From Thermoplasmata archaeon (GTDB lineage Archaea; Thermoplasmatota; Thermoplasmata; UBA10834), in contig DUGQ01000077.1 of assembly GCA_013331315.1 (NCBI GenBank), forward strand, positions 1 to 5,762: a DNA stretch of 5,762 nt. The letters run 5' to 3'. How positions within the stretch are numbered: position 1 is the stretch's first letter; every line of letters begins with the position of its first letter. This document shows positions 1 to 5,483 of this stretch, piece after piece. The notes beneath the pieces are model-generated. The model was not told the origin of the DNA and made no database searches. It worked only from the letters and a program-made list of their open reading frames with translations. Position numbers and translations under genes: made by a program.

Positions 1-78
1 GCATATCGCAGCTTGGCACGACCTTCTTCGGCGCCCGAACCGAGCCATTCCCCAAGCGGTTTACTTAGCCGCTAGCAT
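1..78 (-). rRNA. 23S ribosomal RNA gene, 5' end (partial)
   Basis: Read on the minus strand, this stretch contains the conserved start of large-subunit rRNA: GGCTAAG, then GGAATGGCTCGG, GCGCCGAAGAAGG, CGTGCCAAGCTGCGATA. These correspond in order to E. coli 23S GACUAAG, GGUGGAUGCC, GAUGAAGGACGUGCUAAUCUGCGAUAAGC. The match is closest to the archaeal form, which has ATGGCTCGG and GTGCCAAGCTGCGAT. The gene runs off the left edge, so only about the first 75 nt are present. The mature 5' end is placed near 78 by analogy with the ~8 nt that precede GACUAAG in E. coli, and could be off by about 10 nt. Local pairing fits rRNA: 11-16 with 52-57 and 27-31 with 35-39. The last bases read GATATGC where GATAAGC is usual, and GGTCGTG replaces GGACGTG. 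These are lineage differences or sequence errors. The identification rests on remembered consensus, not an alignment. Confidence 0.85.
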
Positions 79-200
79 GTCGACTCAGCACACGTCCGGA
101 TTGCACATGATCGGCACTCACGGGAGCCCGCGGGTCCTTCCCGCCCGCTGCCCCTCAACCATCTTCCCCGGGCAGAAACTGCACGGGTGCATGATCCAAC
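79..200 (-). other. Structured pre-23S leader
   Basis: This is the stretch between the 23S 5' end and the predicted start of the nearer promoter, read on the minus strand. It is rich in self-complementary segments: CTGCCC at 148-153 pairs with GGGCAG at 170-175, GCGGG/CCCGC at 130-134 and 140-144 form a 5-bp stem with loop AAGGA, and GCAC/GTGC closes a small hairpin at 181-190. GATCATG occurs twice in the same orientation (near 106-112 and 192-198). No reading frame here resembles a protein, and no tRNA or 16S 3' end (GGATCACCTCCT) is visible. Archaeal 23S leaders normally pair with sequence beyond the 23S 3' end to form a processing stem. That partner lies outside the window, so this role is inferred. 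Confidence 0.45.
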
Positions 201-220
201 CCTTAATCTAGCAAGCCAAC

Positions 221-236
221 GTTATTTAGGCGTTGC
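221..236 (-). promoter_or_regulatory. Proximal 23S rRNA promoter (BRE/TATA-like)
   Basis: On the minus strand GCAACGC (236-230) is followed directly by CTAAATAA (229-222), an archaeal TATA-like box with an upstream BRE-position element that gives it direction towards the 23S gene. The usual ~25-nt spacing would start transcription near 200, giving about 120 nt of leader. The same GCAACGC-plus-TATA unit occurs 53 bp upstream, which supports the reading. It is a prediction from pattern only. Confidence 0.5.
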
Positions 237-275
237 CCTCTAGCAGGGCCGGGAATTCCGCTATATGTCGTCCTG

Positions 276-289
276 TATAAAAGCGTTGC
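276..289 (-). promoter_or_regulatory. Distal 23S rRNA promoter (BRE/TATA-like)
   Basis: On the minus strand GCAACGC (289-283) abuts TTTTATA (282-276), followed by C. This is the better TATA box of the pair, with predicted initiation near 253. The box also reads TATAAAA on the plus strand and could in principle drive the divergent membrane-protein gene, but the shared GCAACGC flank on this side favours transcription towards the 23S gene. From the plus side the start codon at 453 would be about 150 nt from initiation. Confidence 0.5.
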
Positions 290-300
290 TCTGGCCCTCG

Positions 301-452
301 GAAAGTCCAGTAGTTCCAGTGGAAACACACCTTCCCCGTCCGCAGGACGTGCGCGTCCCCTTGCCGCGTGAAGGACCTTGTGTTCTCGTGCGCGTTGCGA
401 AAGATTGATTTCCGCGGCAGGCGATGATACCTGGCAAGGATGGGTGCTTGAT
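301..452 (+). other. Gene-free stretch before the membrane-protein gene
   Basis: No protein or RNA gene is recognised here. A small perfect hairpin, GGACG-TGCG-CGTCC, lies at 345-358. GATTGATTT at 403-411 is a weak TATA-like element whose predicted start, near 431, would leave a ~20-nt leader containing AAGGATGGGTG (436-446) before the TTG at 453. An in-frame extension back to TTG 378 is open, but its 25 codons (Cys, Arg and Trp-rich) differ in character from the very acidic protein that follows, so I treat it as untranslated. Confidence 0.4.
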
Positions 453-1247
453 TTGGCTTCCGAGAAGGACGACTTCGAAGAGCTGTTAGAGGAGATTGAA
501 GAGGAGAACGCCCCCGAGCCGCCTCCCCCGCCCGAGGACGCCGAGGTCGAGGCGCTTCCCGCCGAGGAGCCTCGTCCTGAGTTCGACGGGGATCCTCAGG
601 AGATGTGGATAGAGGAGTACGAGCGCGAGGGACGCCCTCCGAGGAAGCCGAAGGAGGAGCGGGCCAAGCCCCGGCACATAGGCCGTTGGATAGTGCTGGC
701 GGCCGTGATCGTGATCCTGGTCGTGTGGACCCTGATCAGCCCGCCGGTCATGTCCGTCGTCGGGAATCAGTATGTCGACTCCCCGGAGTATTCCAACCTC
801 GGGAGCGAGGTCGCCGAGCAGAACGTCCAAATCATCGCGAGCGTCATGAGCGTGGGCACGACGACGTGGGGCGTCTCCATCGCCGGAGAGCCCAACGCGA
901 CGGTCGGAATAGATGCCGTTTTTGAGGTAATGGTTACGAAGGTCTCTGAGGAATCAGGCGGTTTTTGGTTCATGGGGACTGAGATATCCCTCAGGAACGT
1001 GTCGATGTACCTCGAGGACGACACTCTCATCGGTTGGATGACCGAGAAGGACGAGCTGGGGAACATGTCCCTCGGGTACGTGCACGCCACCTTCCCCGAG
1101 AACGGCGTACAAGACTGCTACGTGGTGCTCAGGTTCTCGGTGTACGAGGTGATGAGGATAGGCTTCCTGCCCGCGGACAAGGTCACGATGACCATCTACC
1201 TCTCCGACTCGATCGCGGTATCCGAGTGGACCGGGCCGAACCCGTGA
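453..1247 (+). CDS. Single-pass membrane protein with acidic N-terminus and external domain
   Basis: I do not recognise this 264-residue protein as a named family. The start is taken as TTG at 453, preceded by GGATGGGTG, which includes the archaeal SD core GGTG. GTG 444 and TTG 378 are in-frame alternatives. Residues 1-50 are strongly acidic (runs of Glu/Asp) with a proline stretch PEPPPPPED. A basic segment RPPRKPKEERAKPR precedes one hydrophobic helix at about 79-96 (IVLAAVIVILVVWTLI). The positive-inside rule puts the N-terminus in the cytoplasm and residues ~97-264 outside. The external part looks beta-rich, has a single Cys (222) and three N-glycosylation sequons (NAT 148, NVS 182, NMS 204), consistent with archaeal S-layer-side glycosylation. 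It stands alone between the divergent 23S promoter region and a separately promoted phosphatase gene, so context gives no function. A short AGGC-GAA-GCCT hairpin overlaps the stop codon (1247-1257). The existence of the gene is well supported; its function is unknown. Confidence 0.8.
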   Translation: MASEKDDFEELLEEIEEENAPEPPPPPEDAEVEALPAEEPRPEFDGDPQEMWIEEYEREGRPPRKPKEERAKPRHIGRWIVLAAVIVILVVWTLISPPVMSVVGNQYVDSPEYSNLGSEVAEQNVQIIASVMSVGTTTWGVSIAGEPNATVGIDAVFEVMVTKVSEESGGFWFMGTEISLRNVSMYLEDDTLIGWMTEKDELGNMSLGYVHATFPENGVQDCYVVLRFSVYEVMRIGFLPADKVTMTIYLSDSIAVSEWTGPNP

Positions 1248-1297
1248 GGCGAAGCCTGACTTGAGCGAATGCCCACACGGGCCTTCCCTGGCAGCAG

Positions 1298-1304
1298 ATA
1301 AATA
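1298..1304 (+). promoter_or_regulatory. TATA box of the histidine phosphatase gene
   Basis: ATAAATA is centred 32 nt before the ATG at 1333, so transcription should begin only a few nucleotides ahead of the start codon. A partial SD, GTGA at 1323-1326, sits 6 nt upstream of the ATG and may or may not be inside the transcript. Confidence 0.5.
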
Positions 1305-1332
1305 GCATGAACGGCATGCGAAGTGACCGGAC

Positions 1333-1974
1333 ATGTCCGAGATGGAGCTCATACTGGTACGTCACGGCGAGACCAGCTGGAATGGCGCGAAGGTGTTTCG
1401 CGGGCGCAGGGACGTCAAGCTGAACGCGGAGGGCATCGCCCAGGCCGACCTCACCGCCGAGGCGCTGAAGGATAAGGTGTTCGAGGCGGTCTACACGAGC
1501 CCGCTTAAGCGTTCGCTCGTGACGGCCAGGAGGATAGCCGCCCCGCACTCGATCCAGGTCAGGGAGGAGTTCGGCTTCTCGGACATCAGCTACGGCACCT
1601 GGGAGGGCATCGCCGAGGACAAGGTCGCCAGCCTCTACCCCAGGGACTACGCGAAATGGCTTCGGACCCCTTGGAAGGTGAGGCCTCCCAGTGGCGAGAG
1701 CATGAAGAAGGCGTGGAAGCGCGTGAACTCGTCCCTCAGGGAGGTCCTGTGGACCCACGGCACCGGGACCGTTGTCATCGTCAGTCATCGTGTCCCGATC
1801 AAGCTCATGACCGCCTACCTCATGGGGGAGAAGCGGAACGCGATCGGCAAGTACAAGCACGACCCGTGCGCCATGTCCGTGTTCAAGGTCAGGCACCGGG
1901 AGTACGAACCGGTCGCGATGAACGACTCGAGCCATCTCTCAAAGCTCGGCCTGCCGGAGTATCCCGACTTCTGA
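1333..1974 (+). CDS. Histidine phosphatase family protein (phosphoglycerate mutase-like)
   Basis: This 213-residue cytoplasmic enzyme belongs to the histidine phosphatase superfamily (cobalamin/GpmB/broad-specificity phosphatase branch). The signature is complete: LVRHGETSWN at 8-17 with the phospho-accepting His11 flanked by Arg10, FRGRRDVKLNAEG at 22-34, TSPLKRS at 55-61 with phosphate-binding Arg60, SYGTWEG at 86-92, PSGES at 119-123, and the second catalytic His152 in IVSHR. The usual acid residue before YG-WEG is Glu; here Asp84 occupies or neighbours that place. The length is normal for the small, cofactor-independent phosphatases and short for glycolytic dPGM (~230-250), so a phosphatase on a small phosphorylated metabolite is more likely than a mutase. 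The ATG at 1333 starts directly at the first beta strand; two nearby upstream ATGs (1307, 1316) are out of frame. It ends tail to tail with the HAD gene, which need not be related in function. The exact substrate cannot be told. Confidence 0.92.
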   Translation: MSEMELILVRHGETSWNGAKVFRGRRDVKLNAEGIAQADLTAEALKDKVFEAVYTSPLKRSLVTARRIAAPHSIQVREEFGFSDISYGTWEGIAEDKVASLYPRDYAKWLRTPWKVRPPSGESMKKAWKRVNSSLREVLWTHGTGTVVIVSHRVPIKLMTAYLMGEKRNAIGKYKHDPCAMSVFKVRHREYEPVAMNDSSHLSKLGLPEYPDF

Positions 1975-1979
1975 CGACG

Positions 1980-2678
1980 TCACAGGAACGCCCTCAGCGC
2001 AGAGAGGTTCGTTATCCTCACGCACTGAGCGTCCGGGAAGACCGCGCCCCTGTCTATGAGCACCGCGTTCAAGCCCGCCCTGCTCGCTCCCAAAACGTCG
2101 ACTGCGAGCTTGTCGCCTATGTATATCGCCCTCGAGGGCGCCACCCCCGCCTCGTGGAGGGCCTTGTCGAATATCTCCCTCTCGGGCTTGCGATGCCCGA
2201 TCTCGGACGATGCCACGATGGGGTCGAAGTACCTCTCCATGTCGAGCCTCCTGAGCACCCTCCTCGCTAGGTCCGTGGCGTTGGAGATGAGGCCCACCCG
2301 TATGTCCCTCTCCCCGAGCCGGTCCAGAAGTGGCTTTGCGTCGGGATAGTCCGTCCAGACCTTCTCGTCTGGGACGACCTTGCCGAACGCCTCGGACAGG
2401 TCGGACCTGAAACGCTCGGAGTCGACCTCCGTTCCCAGGTTGCCTAGGACCGCGTCGTCGTACGCCTTCCAGAACGGTCCCTCGTCCGTTCCCTGTATCC
2501 GGGCGAACGCCTCGTCGAGTTCCCTGTCCGCCTTCCTCAACGCGCCCGACAGCCTCCCCCTGTCGACATCGACGCCGTGTCCGCCCAGGACCTCCGACCA
2601 CAGGTCCTCTCTGGGGACGCTCATGTCGACCAGAGTGCCGCCGAGGTCGAAGAAGACCGCATCCAGCTCCTCAGTCAT
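1980..2678 (-). CDS. HAD-superfamily hydrolase
   Basis: This is a 232-residue haloacid dehalogenase-like hydrolase, probably a small-molecule phosphatase. Motif I is FFDLGGTLVD (9-18) with nucleophile Asp11. Motif II is LISNATD with Ser132, motif III is HRKPE with Lys164, and motif IV is IGDKLAVD with Asp189 and Asp194. Between motifs I and II an alpha-helical insert (~20-110) forms a C1-type cap, as in the phosphoglycolate phosphatase/dehalogenase group. The position two after the nucleophile, normally the acid/base Asp in DxD, is Gly13. DLGGT variants occur among HAD proteins, but they may alter catalysis. The gene follows sucD by 66 bp on the same strand and may be read through from sucCD. 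It may also have its own promoter (2701-2710). Upstream on its strand are GGTGA and AGGA, the latter 5-6 nt before the ATG. A nearby upstream ATG (2694) is out of frame. Its substrate is unknown; a link to the TCA enzyme is only positional. Confidence 0.9.
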   Translation of the reverse strand: MTEELDAVFFDLGGTLVDMSVPREDLWSEVLGGHGVDVDRGRLSGALRKADRELDEAFARIQGTDEGPFWKAYDDAVLGNLGTEVDSERFRSDLSEAFGKVVPDEKVWTDYPDAKPLLDRLGERDIRVGLISNATDLARRVLRRLDMERYFDPIVASSEIGHRKPEREIFDKALHEAGVAPSRAIYIGDKLAVDVLGASRAGLNAVLIDRGAVFPDAQCVRITNLSALRAFL

Positions 2679-2700
2679 GTCGTTCCTTCACCATGTGCTC

Positions 2701-2710
2701 ATACTATGTA
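2701..2710 (-). promoter_or_regulatory. Possible promoter of the HAD gene
   Basis: On the minus strand TACATAGTAT is centred about 28 nt before the HAD start codon, the right distance for a nearly leaderless archaeal transcript. A transcript starting there would lack the SD-like bases that also precede the gene, so either this box or read-through from sucCD is used, possibly both. Confidence 0.3.
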
Positions 2711-2724
2711 ATCATGATGGCGAA

Positions 2725-2740
2725 ACCGTGCGATCACGGT
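2725..2740 (-). other. Perfect 6-bp hairpin just after sucD
   Basis: ACCGTG and CACGGT flank the tetraloop ATCG (minus strand) and begin 4 nt past the sucD stop codon. The stem is followed on the transcript by TTT. It could slow termination, protect the 3' end of a sucCD message or separate expression of the HAD gene. The T-run is too short to call a terminator with confidence. Confidence 0.35.
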
Positions 2741-2744
2741 GCGG

Positions 2745-3602
2745 TCACCTCAACAGGCCCGGGACGTCCGTGGGCAGCGCCGCCACCTTGACTCCCGCTG
2801 CCTCGAGCGTCTTGATCTTGCTCTCCGCGGTGCCCCTGCCCCGCGCGATGATGGCTCCCGCGTGCCCCATCCGCTTGCCCGGAGGCGCCGTCCTGCCGGC
2901 GATGTACGCGACGACGGGCTTCGTCACGTGCTGCGTGATGAACTCCGCCGCCTCCTCCTCGGCGGTGCCGCCTATCTCTCCGACCATCACGATGCTCTTC
3001 GTCTCGTCGTCCTCCTCGAACAGCCTGAGGACGTCCACGAAGCCGGTGCCGGGCACTCGGTCCCCGCCGATACCGACGCAGGTCGACTGCCCCAGCCCGC
3101 TCTCCGTCATTGCGTTGACGATCTCGTACGTGAGCGTGCCAGATCTGGACACAACCCCGGTCTCCCCGGCCTTGAATATCTTGTTGGGCAGGATGCCAAT
3201 CTTCGCGATCCCCGGCGCGGCGAGGCCCGGGCAGTTGGGCCCGATCAGCGTGACCCCCCTCGCCCTCGCGACGGCCACGAACTCGATCGCGTCGTGGACC
3301 GGAACGTGCTCGGTCACCGCGACGATGGTCTTGACGCCCGCATCGACCGCCTCCAGCACCGCGCTCTTCGTGAACGGTGCCGGGACGAACACGCACGACG
3401 CGATTGCCCCAGTCTCCTCGACGGCCTCGACGACCGTCTCGAACACAGGCAGGCCGTGCACCTCTTGGCCGCCCTTTCCGGGAGTCACGCCTCCGACGAC
3501 CTTCGTCCCGAACTCAATCATCGCCTTCGAATGGTATGTCCCCTGGTACCCGGTGATCCCCTGGACAATGACTCTTGTATCAGCATCGACTATAACTGCC
3601 AT
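2745..3602 (-). CDS. sucD: Succinate-CoA ligase (succinyl-CoA synthetase) alpha subunit
   Basis: This 285-residue alpha subunit (E. coli SucD is 289) binds CoA and carries the phosphohistidine of the enzyme that interconverts succinyl-CoA + NDP + Pi with succinate + CoA + NTP. The N-terminal Rossmann-type CoA-binding domain has [12 protein letters not shown] (14-25) and GGVTPGKGG (37-45). The catalytic domain has LIGPNCPG (119-126), SRSGTLTYE (152-160), [10 protein letters not shown] (177-186), VGEIGG (207-212) and the active-site loop GKRMGHAGA, with His247 as the phosphorylated residue (His246 in the E. coli enzyme). All expected motifs are intact. It follows sucC with a 6-bp gap, and its strong SD overlaps the sucC stop codon, implying translational coupling and equal subunit supply. 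In autotrophic or anaerobic archaea the same enzyme can run towards succinyl-CoA; direction cannot be read from sequence. ATP or GTP preference is set by the beta subunit. Confidence 0.97.
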   Translation of the reverse strand: MAVIVDADTRVIVQGITGYQGTYHSKAMIEFGTKVVGGVTPGKGGQEVHGLPVFETVVEAVEETGAIASCVFVPAPFTKSAVLEAVDAGVKTIVAVTEHVPVHDAIEFVAVARARGVTLIGPNCPGLAAPGIAKIGILPNKIFKAGETGVVSRSGTLTYEIVNAMTESGLGQSTCVGIGGDRVPGTGFVDVLRLFEEDDETKSIVMVGEIGGTAEEEAAEFITQHVTKPVVAYIAGRTAPPGKRMGHAGAIIARGRGTAESKIKTLEAAGVKVAALPTDVPGLLR

Positions 3603-3607
3603 CCATC

Positions 3608-3615
3608 ATCACCTC
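3608..3615 (-). promoter_or_regulatory. sucD ribosome-binding site overlapping the sucC stop
   Basis: On the minus strand GAGGTGAT is an 8-nt match to the complement of the archaeal 16S rRNA 3' end (AUCACCUC). It lies 5 nt before the sucD ATG and contains the TGA stop codon of sucC (3611-3609). It fixes the sucD start and suggests that ribosomes finishing sucC re-initiate on sucD. Confidence 0.85.
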
Positions 3616-4712
3616 AGGGACTCCTTGGCGGCCAGCTCTGCCGCCTCGCTCAGCCCGGACGCGGGTATCATCCCGGCGTCCCGTAGCATGTCACGCGCCT
3701 TCTCCTCGTTCACGCCCTTGATCCGGGCGACGATGGGCGCCTCGATGCCCTTCTCCTCCATCGCCTCCAGGAGCCCTTCGGCGACCGTGTCGCACTTGGT
3801 GATCCCACCGAATATGTTCACGAGGACGACCGCGGGGTTCGCCTCTTCCATGAGGAGCATCGCCTCCTTCACCTTCTCAGGGTCGTCCGTGCCTCCGAGG
3901 TCGAGGAACACTCCCGCCTTGCCGCCGTAGGTGTTGAGGCTGTCCAGCGTGGCCATCGTGAGGCCAGCGCCGTTCGCGATGACGCCTATGTTCCCGTCCA
4001 GCTGTACGAACGCGATGTCCAGCTCCCTCGCCTTCTCCTCGAGCGGGGTCAGGTCCTCTTTGAGCCCAGCGTACTCCTCGTGTCTGAACAACGCGTCCGA
4101 GTCTATCGTTACCTTGCCGTCCCCCGCGACGACCTCGCCGTCCGAGGTGACGACCAGCGGGTTTATCTCCGCCAACTCGGCGTCCTCCTTCGTCACCAGG
4201 TCGCAGAGCCCGCGACATATCGCCTCCAGCTGCTTCGCCTGTGGCCCTGTGAGACCGACGAACGCCGCCACCCTCCTGCCAATGTACGTCTGGTAGCCTA
4301 TCAACGGGTCGACGGGCGCCATGAGTATCTTGTCCTCAGGCACGGATTCGATCTCCACCCCTCCGGAGGCGGAGGCCATGATCAGGACGGACTTGCGGCT
4401 CCTGTCGACCGTCACCCCGAGGTAGATCTCCTTCTCGATGGAGATCCTCTTCTCTATGAGGACCTCCTTTGTGGTGTACCCCCTTATGTCCATGCCGAGA
4501 ATGGATGACGCTACCTCTCTGGCCTCGTCCGCGTTCTCCGCGGACTTTATTCCGCCCGCCTTTCCCCTGCCGCCGATGAGCACCTGTGCCTTCACCATGA
4601 CCGGGCCCGGGACTTCGGTTATCTGGTCGGGCGAGGACACCACGAATCCCTCAGGGACAGGGATCCCGTATCTCCTCATCAGCTCCTTGGCCTTGTACTC
4701 GAACAGTTTCAT
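3609..4712 (-). CDS. sucC: Succinate-CoA ligase (succinyl-CoA synthetase) beta subunit
   Basis: This 367-residue beta subunit provides the ATP-grasp nucleotide site and the succinate site of the cytoplasmic alpha/beta enzyme. The start is placed at the ATG at 4712, giving MKLFEYKAKELMRRYGIPVP, which aligns with E. coli SucC MNLHEYQAKQLFARYG. A GTG 8 codons earlier (4736) is open but has no counterpart in the family. The ATP-grasp part shows VMVKAQVLIGGRGKAGG (38-54; Lys41 and the Gly-rich loop) and the metal-binding AEINPLV (181-187, Asn184) with DGKVTID (198-204). The C-terminal ligase/CoA part shows DGNIGVIANGAGL (239-251), FLDLGGTDDPEKV (269-281) and VLVNIFGGITKCD (296-308). It is slightly shorter than E. 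coli SucC (388), with no break. It is the first gene of the sucC-sucD(-HAD) cluster. Nucleotide preference (ADP or GDP) cannot be assigned here. Confidence 0.96.
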   Translation of the reverse strand: MKLFEYKAKELMRRYGIPVPEGFVVSSPDQITEVPGPVMVKAQVLIGGRGKAGGIKSAENADEAREVASSILGMDIRGYTTKEVLIEKRISIEKEIYLGVTVDRSRKSVLIMASASGGVEIESVPEDKILMAPVDPLIGYQTYIGRRVAAFVGLTGPQAKQLEAICRGLCDLVTKEDAELAEINPLVVTSDGEVVAGDGKVTIDSDALFRHEEYAGLKEDLTPLEEKARELDIAFVQLDGNIGVIANGAGLTMATLDSLNTYGGKAGVFLDLGGTDDPEKVKEAMLLMEEANPAVVLVNIFGGITKCDTVAEGLLEAMEEKGIEAPIVARIKGVNEEKARDMLRDAGMIPASGLSEAAELAAKESLR

Positions 4713-4762
4713 CAGCCACACGCCTTCTTTCCACACCGTCGAGCCAGAAGCGGGGACATACG

Positions 4763-4770
4763 TATTTATT
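4763..4770 (-). promoter_or_regulatory. TATA box of the sucCD operon
   Basis: On the minus strand AATAAATA lies about 54 nt before the sucC ATG at 4712, so initiation near 4740 and a ~28-nt leader are expected. Within the leader GAAGG (4726-4722 region) is a modest SD. The box borders the left half of the inverted repeat at 4773-4818. Confidence 0.55.
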
Positions 4771-4772
4771 CG

Positions 4773-4818
4773 TTGTCAAAGGACATCGGTTGCTGTTCTC
4801 CCAGCGTATTCTTGACAA
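4773..4818. repeat. 7-bp inverted repeat in the divergent promoter region
   Basis: TTGTCAA (4773-4779) and TTGACAA (4812-4818) are exact reverse complements, 39 bp centre to centre (close to four helical turns). One half sits immediately upstream of the sucC TATA box; the other is about 15 bp upstream of the TATA-like element of the opposite gene. The placement suits an operator bound by a dimeric or looping regulator shared by both promoters, but a 7-bp repeat can arise by chance. Confidence 0.4.
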
Positions 4819-4830
4819 TAGCATCGAAAG

Positions 4831-4838
4831 CCTTATCT
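4831..4838 (+). promoter_or_regulatory. Putative promoter of the roadblock-like membrane protein gene
   Basis: GAAAG (4826-4830) followed by CCTTATCT resembles a purine-rich BRE plus a degenerate TATA box, centred about 29 nt before the ATG at 4864. No SD precedes that ATG, which fits a leaderless transcript. Confidence 0.4.
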
Positions 4839-4863
4839 CAGTACCCTACAATCATCCACTTCG

Positions 4864-5448
4864 ATGGAGAAAGACGTAAGAATTGGAACTCTAGCCATCA
4901 TGTCCATATCCATCTTCATCGTGCTTGTCGTCACCGCGTTCGTGATACCCTTCGAGGACGACATGACCCGCGTCTTCTTCGTCGGGCTCGCCGCGGCTCT
5001 CGCGTCGATTAACATCGCGGGGTTCTTCATGATTTGGCGTTCGTCGCCGACGATCATAGACGAGATATTCCTGATGACCCCGACGGGCATGCTTCTCAAG
5101 CATTACACGCGCCGCCTGCGACCCGACCAGGACGAGCACATCATGGCGGGCATGCTGACGGCCGTCCAGAATTTCATCAAGGAGAGCTTCGACGAGCACG
5201 GGGGCAGGCTGAAGGAGATCAGGTTCGAGAACTACGACATCCTCATCTCCCACTCGAAGAACGTCGTCATCGCTGCTATTATCTCGACCAAGAAGCCCGA
5301 GAGGCTGAGGATGCAGCTGAAGGAGGTCACCGAGGAGATAGAGGAGCGGTTCGGTGAGAAGCTGACCAAGTGGTCGGGCGACAGGGGCGAGATCGCCGAT
5401 GTCGACATCGTGATGAAGCAGCTGATAAGCGGCAAGTACCGGCGCTGA
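4864..5448 (+). CDS. Two-TM membrane protein with cytoplasmic roadblock/longin-like domain
   Basis: This 194-residue protein has two membrane helices at about 7-29 and 36-58 joined by a short acidic loop (FEDDMTR), so both ends should face the cytoplasm. Residues ~62-165 follow the strand/helix order of roadblock/LC7-longin domains: a strand pair around EIFLMTPTGMLLKHYTR (67-83), a long helix with HIMAGMLTAVQNFIKESF (92-109), three strands with RLKEIRF, YDILISH and NVVIAAIIS (115-141), and a closing amphipathic helix RLRMQLKEVTEEIEERFG (147-164). No catalytic motif is seen, as expected for a scaffold fold. The last 30 residues are charged and end KYRR. Roadblock proteins usually dimerise and bind small Ras-like GTPases, and one starts 68 bp downstream on the same strand. 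The fold call is from pattern and predicted topology, not a profile search; an unrelated Thermoplasmatota-specific domain remains possible. The start at 4864 is the first ATG and fits the promoter spacing. Confidence 0.75.
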   Translation: MEKDVRIGTLAIMSISIFIVLVVTAFVIPFEDDMTRVFFVGLAAALASINIAGFFMIWRSSPTIIDEIFLMTPTGMLLKHYTRRLRPDQDEHIMAGMLTAVQNFIKESFDEHGGRLKEIRFENYDILISHSKNVVIAAIISTKKPERLRMQLKEVTEEIEERFGEKLTKWSGDRGEIADVDIVMKQLISGKYRR

Positions 5449-5483
5449 CCGGCTGGCTCTCCGACTCGAGCCGTACTAGAAGG

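Noticed and set aside
1..48. Short minus-strand reading frame starting at ATG 48 (MARFGRRRS...)
   Set aside because: The bases are explained by conserved 23S rRNA sequence (ATGGCTCGG...), so the ATG is part of the rRNA.
125..198. Minus-strand mini-frame beginning MHPCSFCPGK with a CxxC pair
   Set aside because: It stops after 24 codons, lies in the pre-23S leader, and shows no continuation in another frame that would indicate a broken zinc-finger gene.
2..210. Plus-strand open frame entering from the left edge, ending in a stop at 208-210
   Set aside because: It covers the 23S rRNA 5' end and its leader in antisense, and its composition is unlike the neighbouring genes.
298..330. GGAAAGTCC resembling the RNase P RNA P4 region
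   Set aside because: The other conserved RNase P segments are not present nearby; one short match is not enough.
1271..1282. GCCC-ACAC-GGGC hairpin between the membrane-protein and phosphatase genes
   Set aside because: Only 4 bp in GC-rich DNA and no T-run, so it is not distinguishable from chance.
1183..1935. A 250-codon open frame on the minus strand
   Set aside because: It is antisense to the histidine phosphatase and the end of the membrane-protein gene, with His/Arg/Leu-rich composition and no motif.
2380..3930. A 516-codon open frame on the plus strand
   Set aside because: It lies wholly opposite the HAD, sucD and sucC genes, which have complete family motifs. Its translation is Ser/Thr/Ala/Pro-rich with no recognisable motif, as expected for the antisense of GC-biased codons.
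5450..5473. CGGCT/AGCCG inverted pair after the roadblock-like gene, as a terminator
   Set aside because: The stem is only 5 bp with a 14-nt loop, and the T-rich bases that follow are better explained as the GTPase TATA box.
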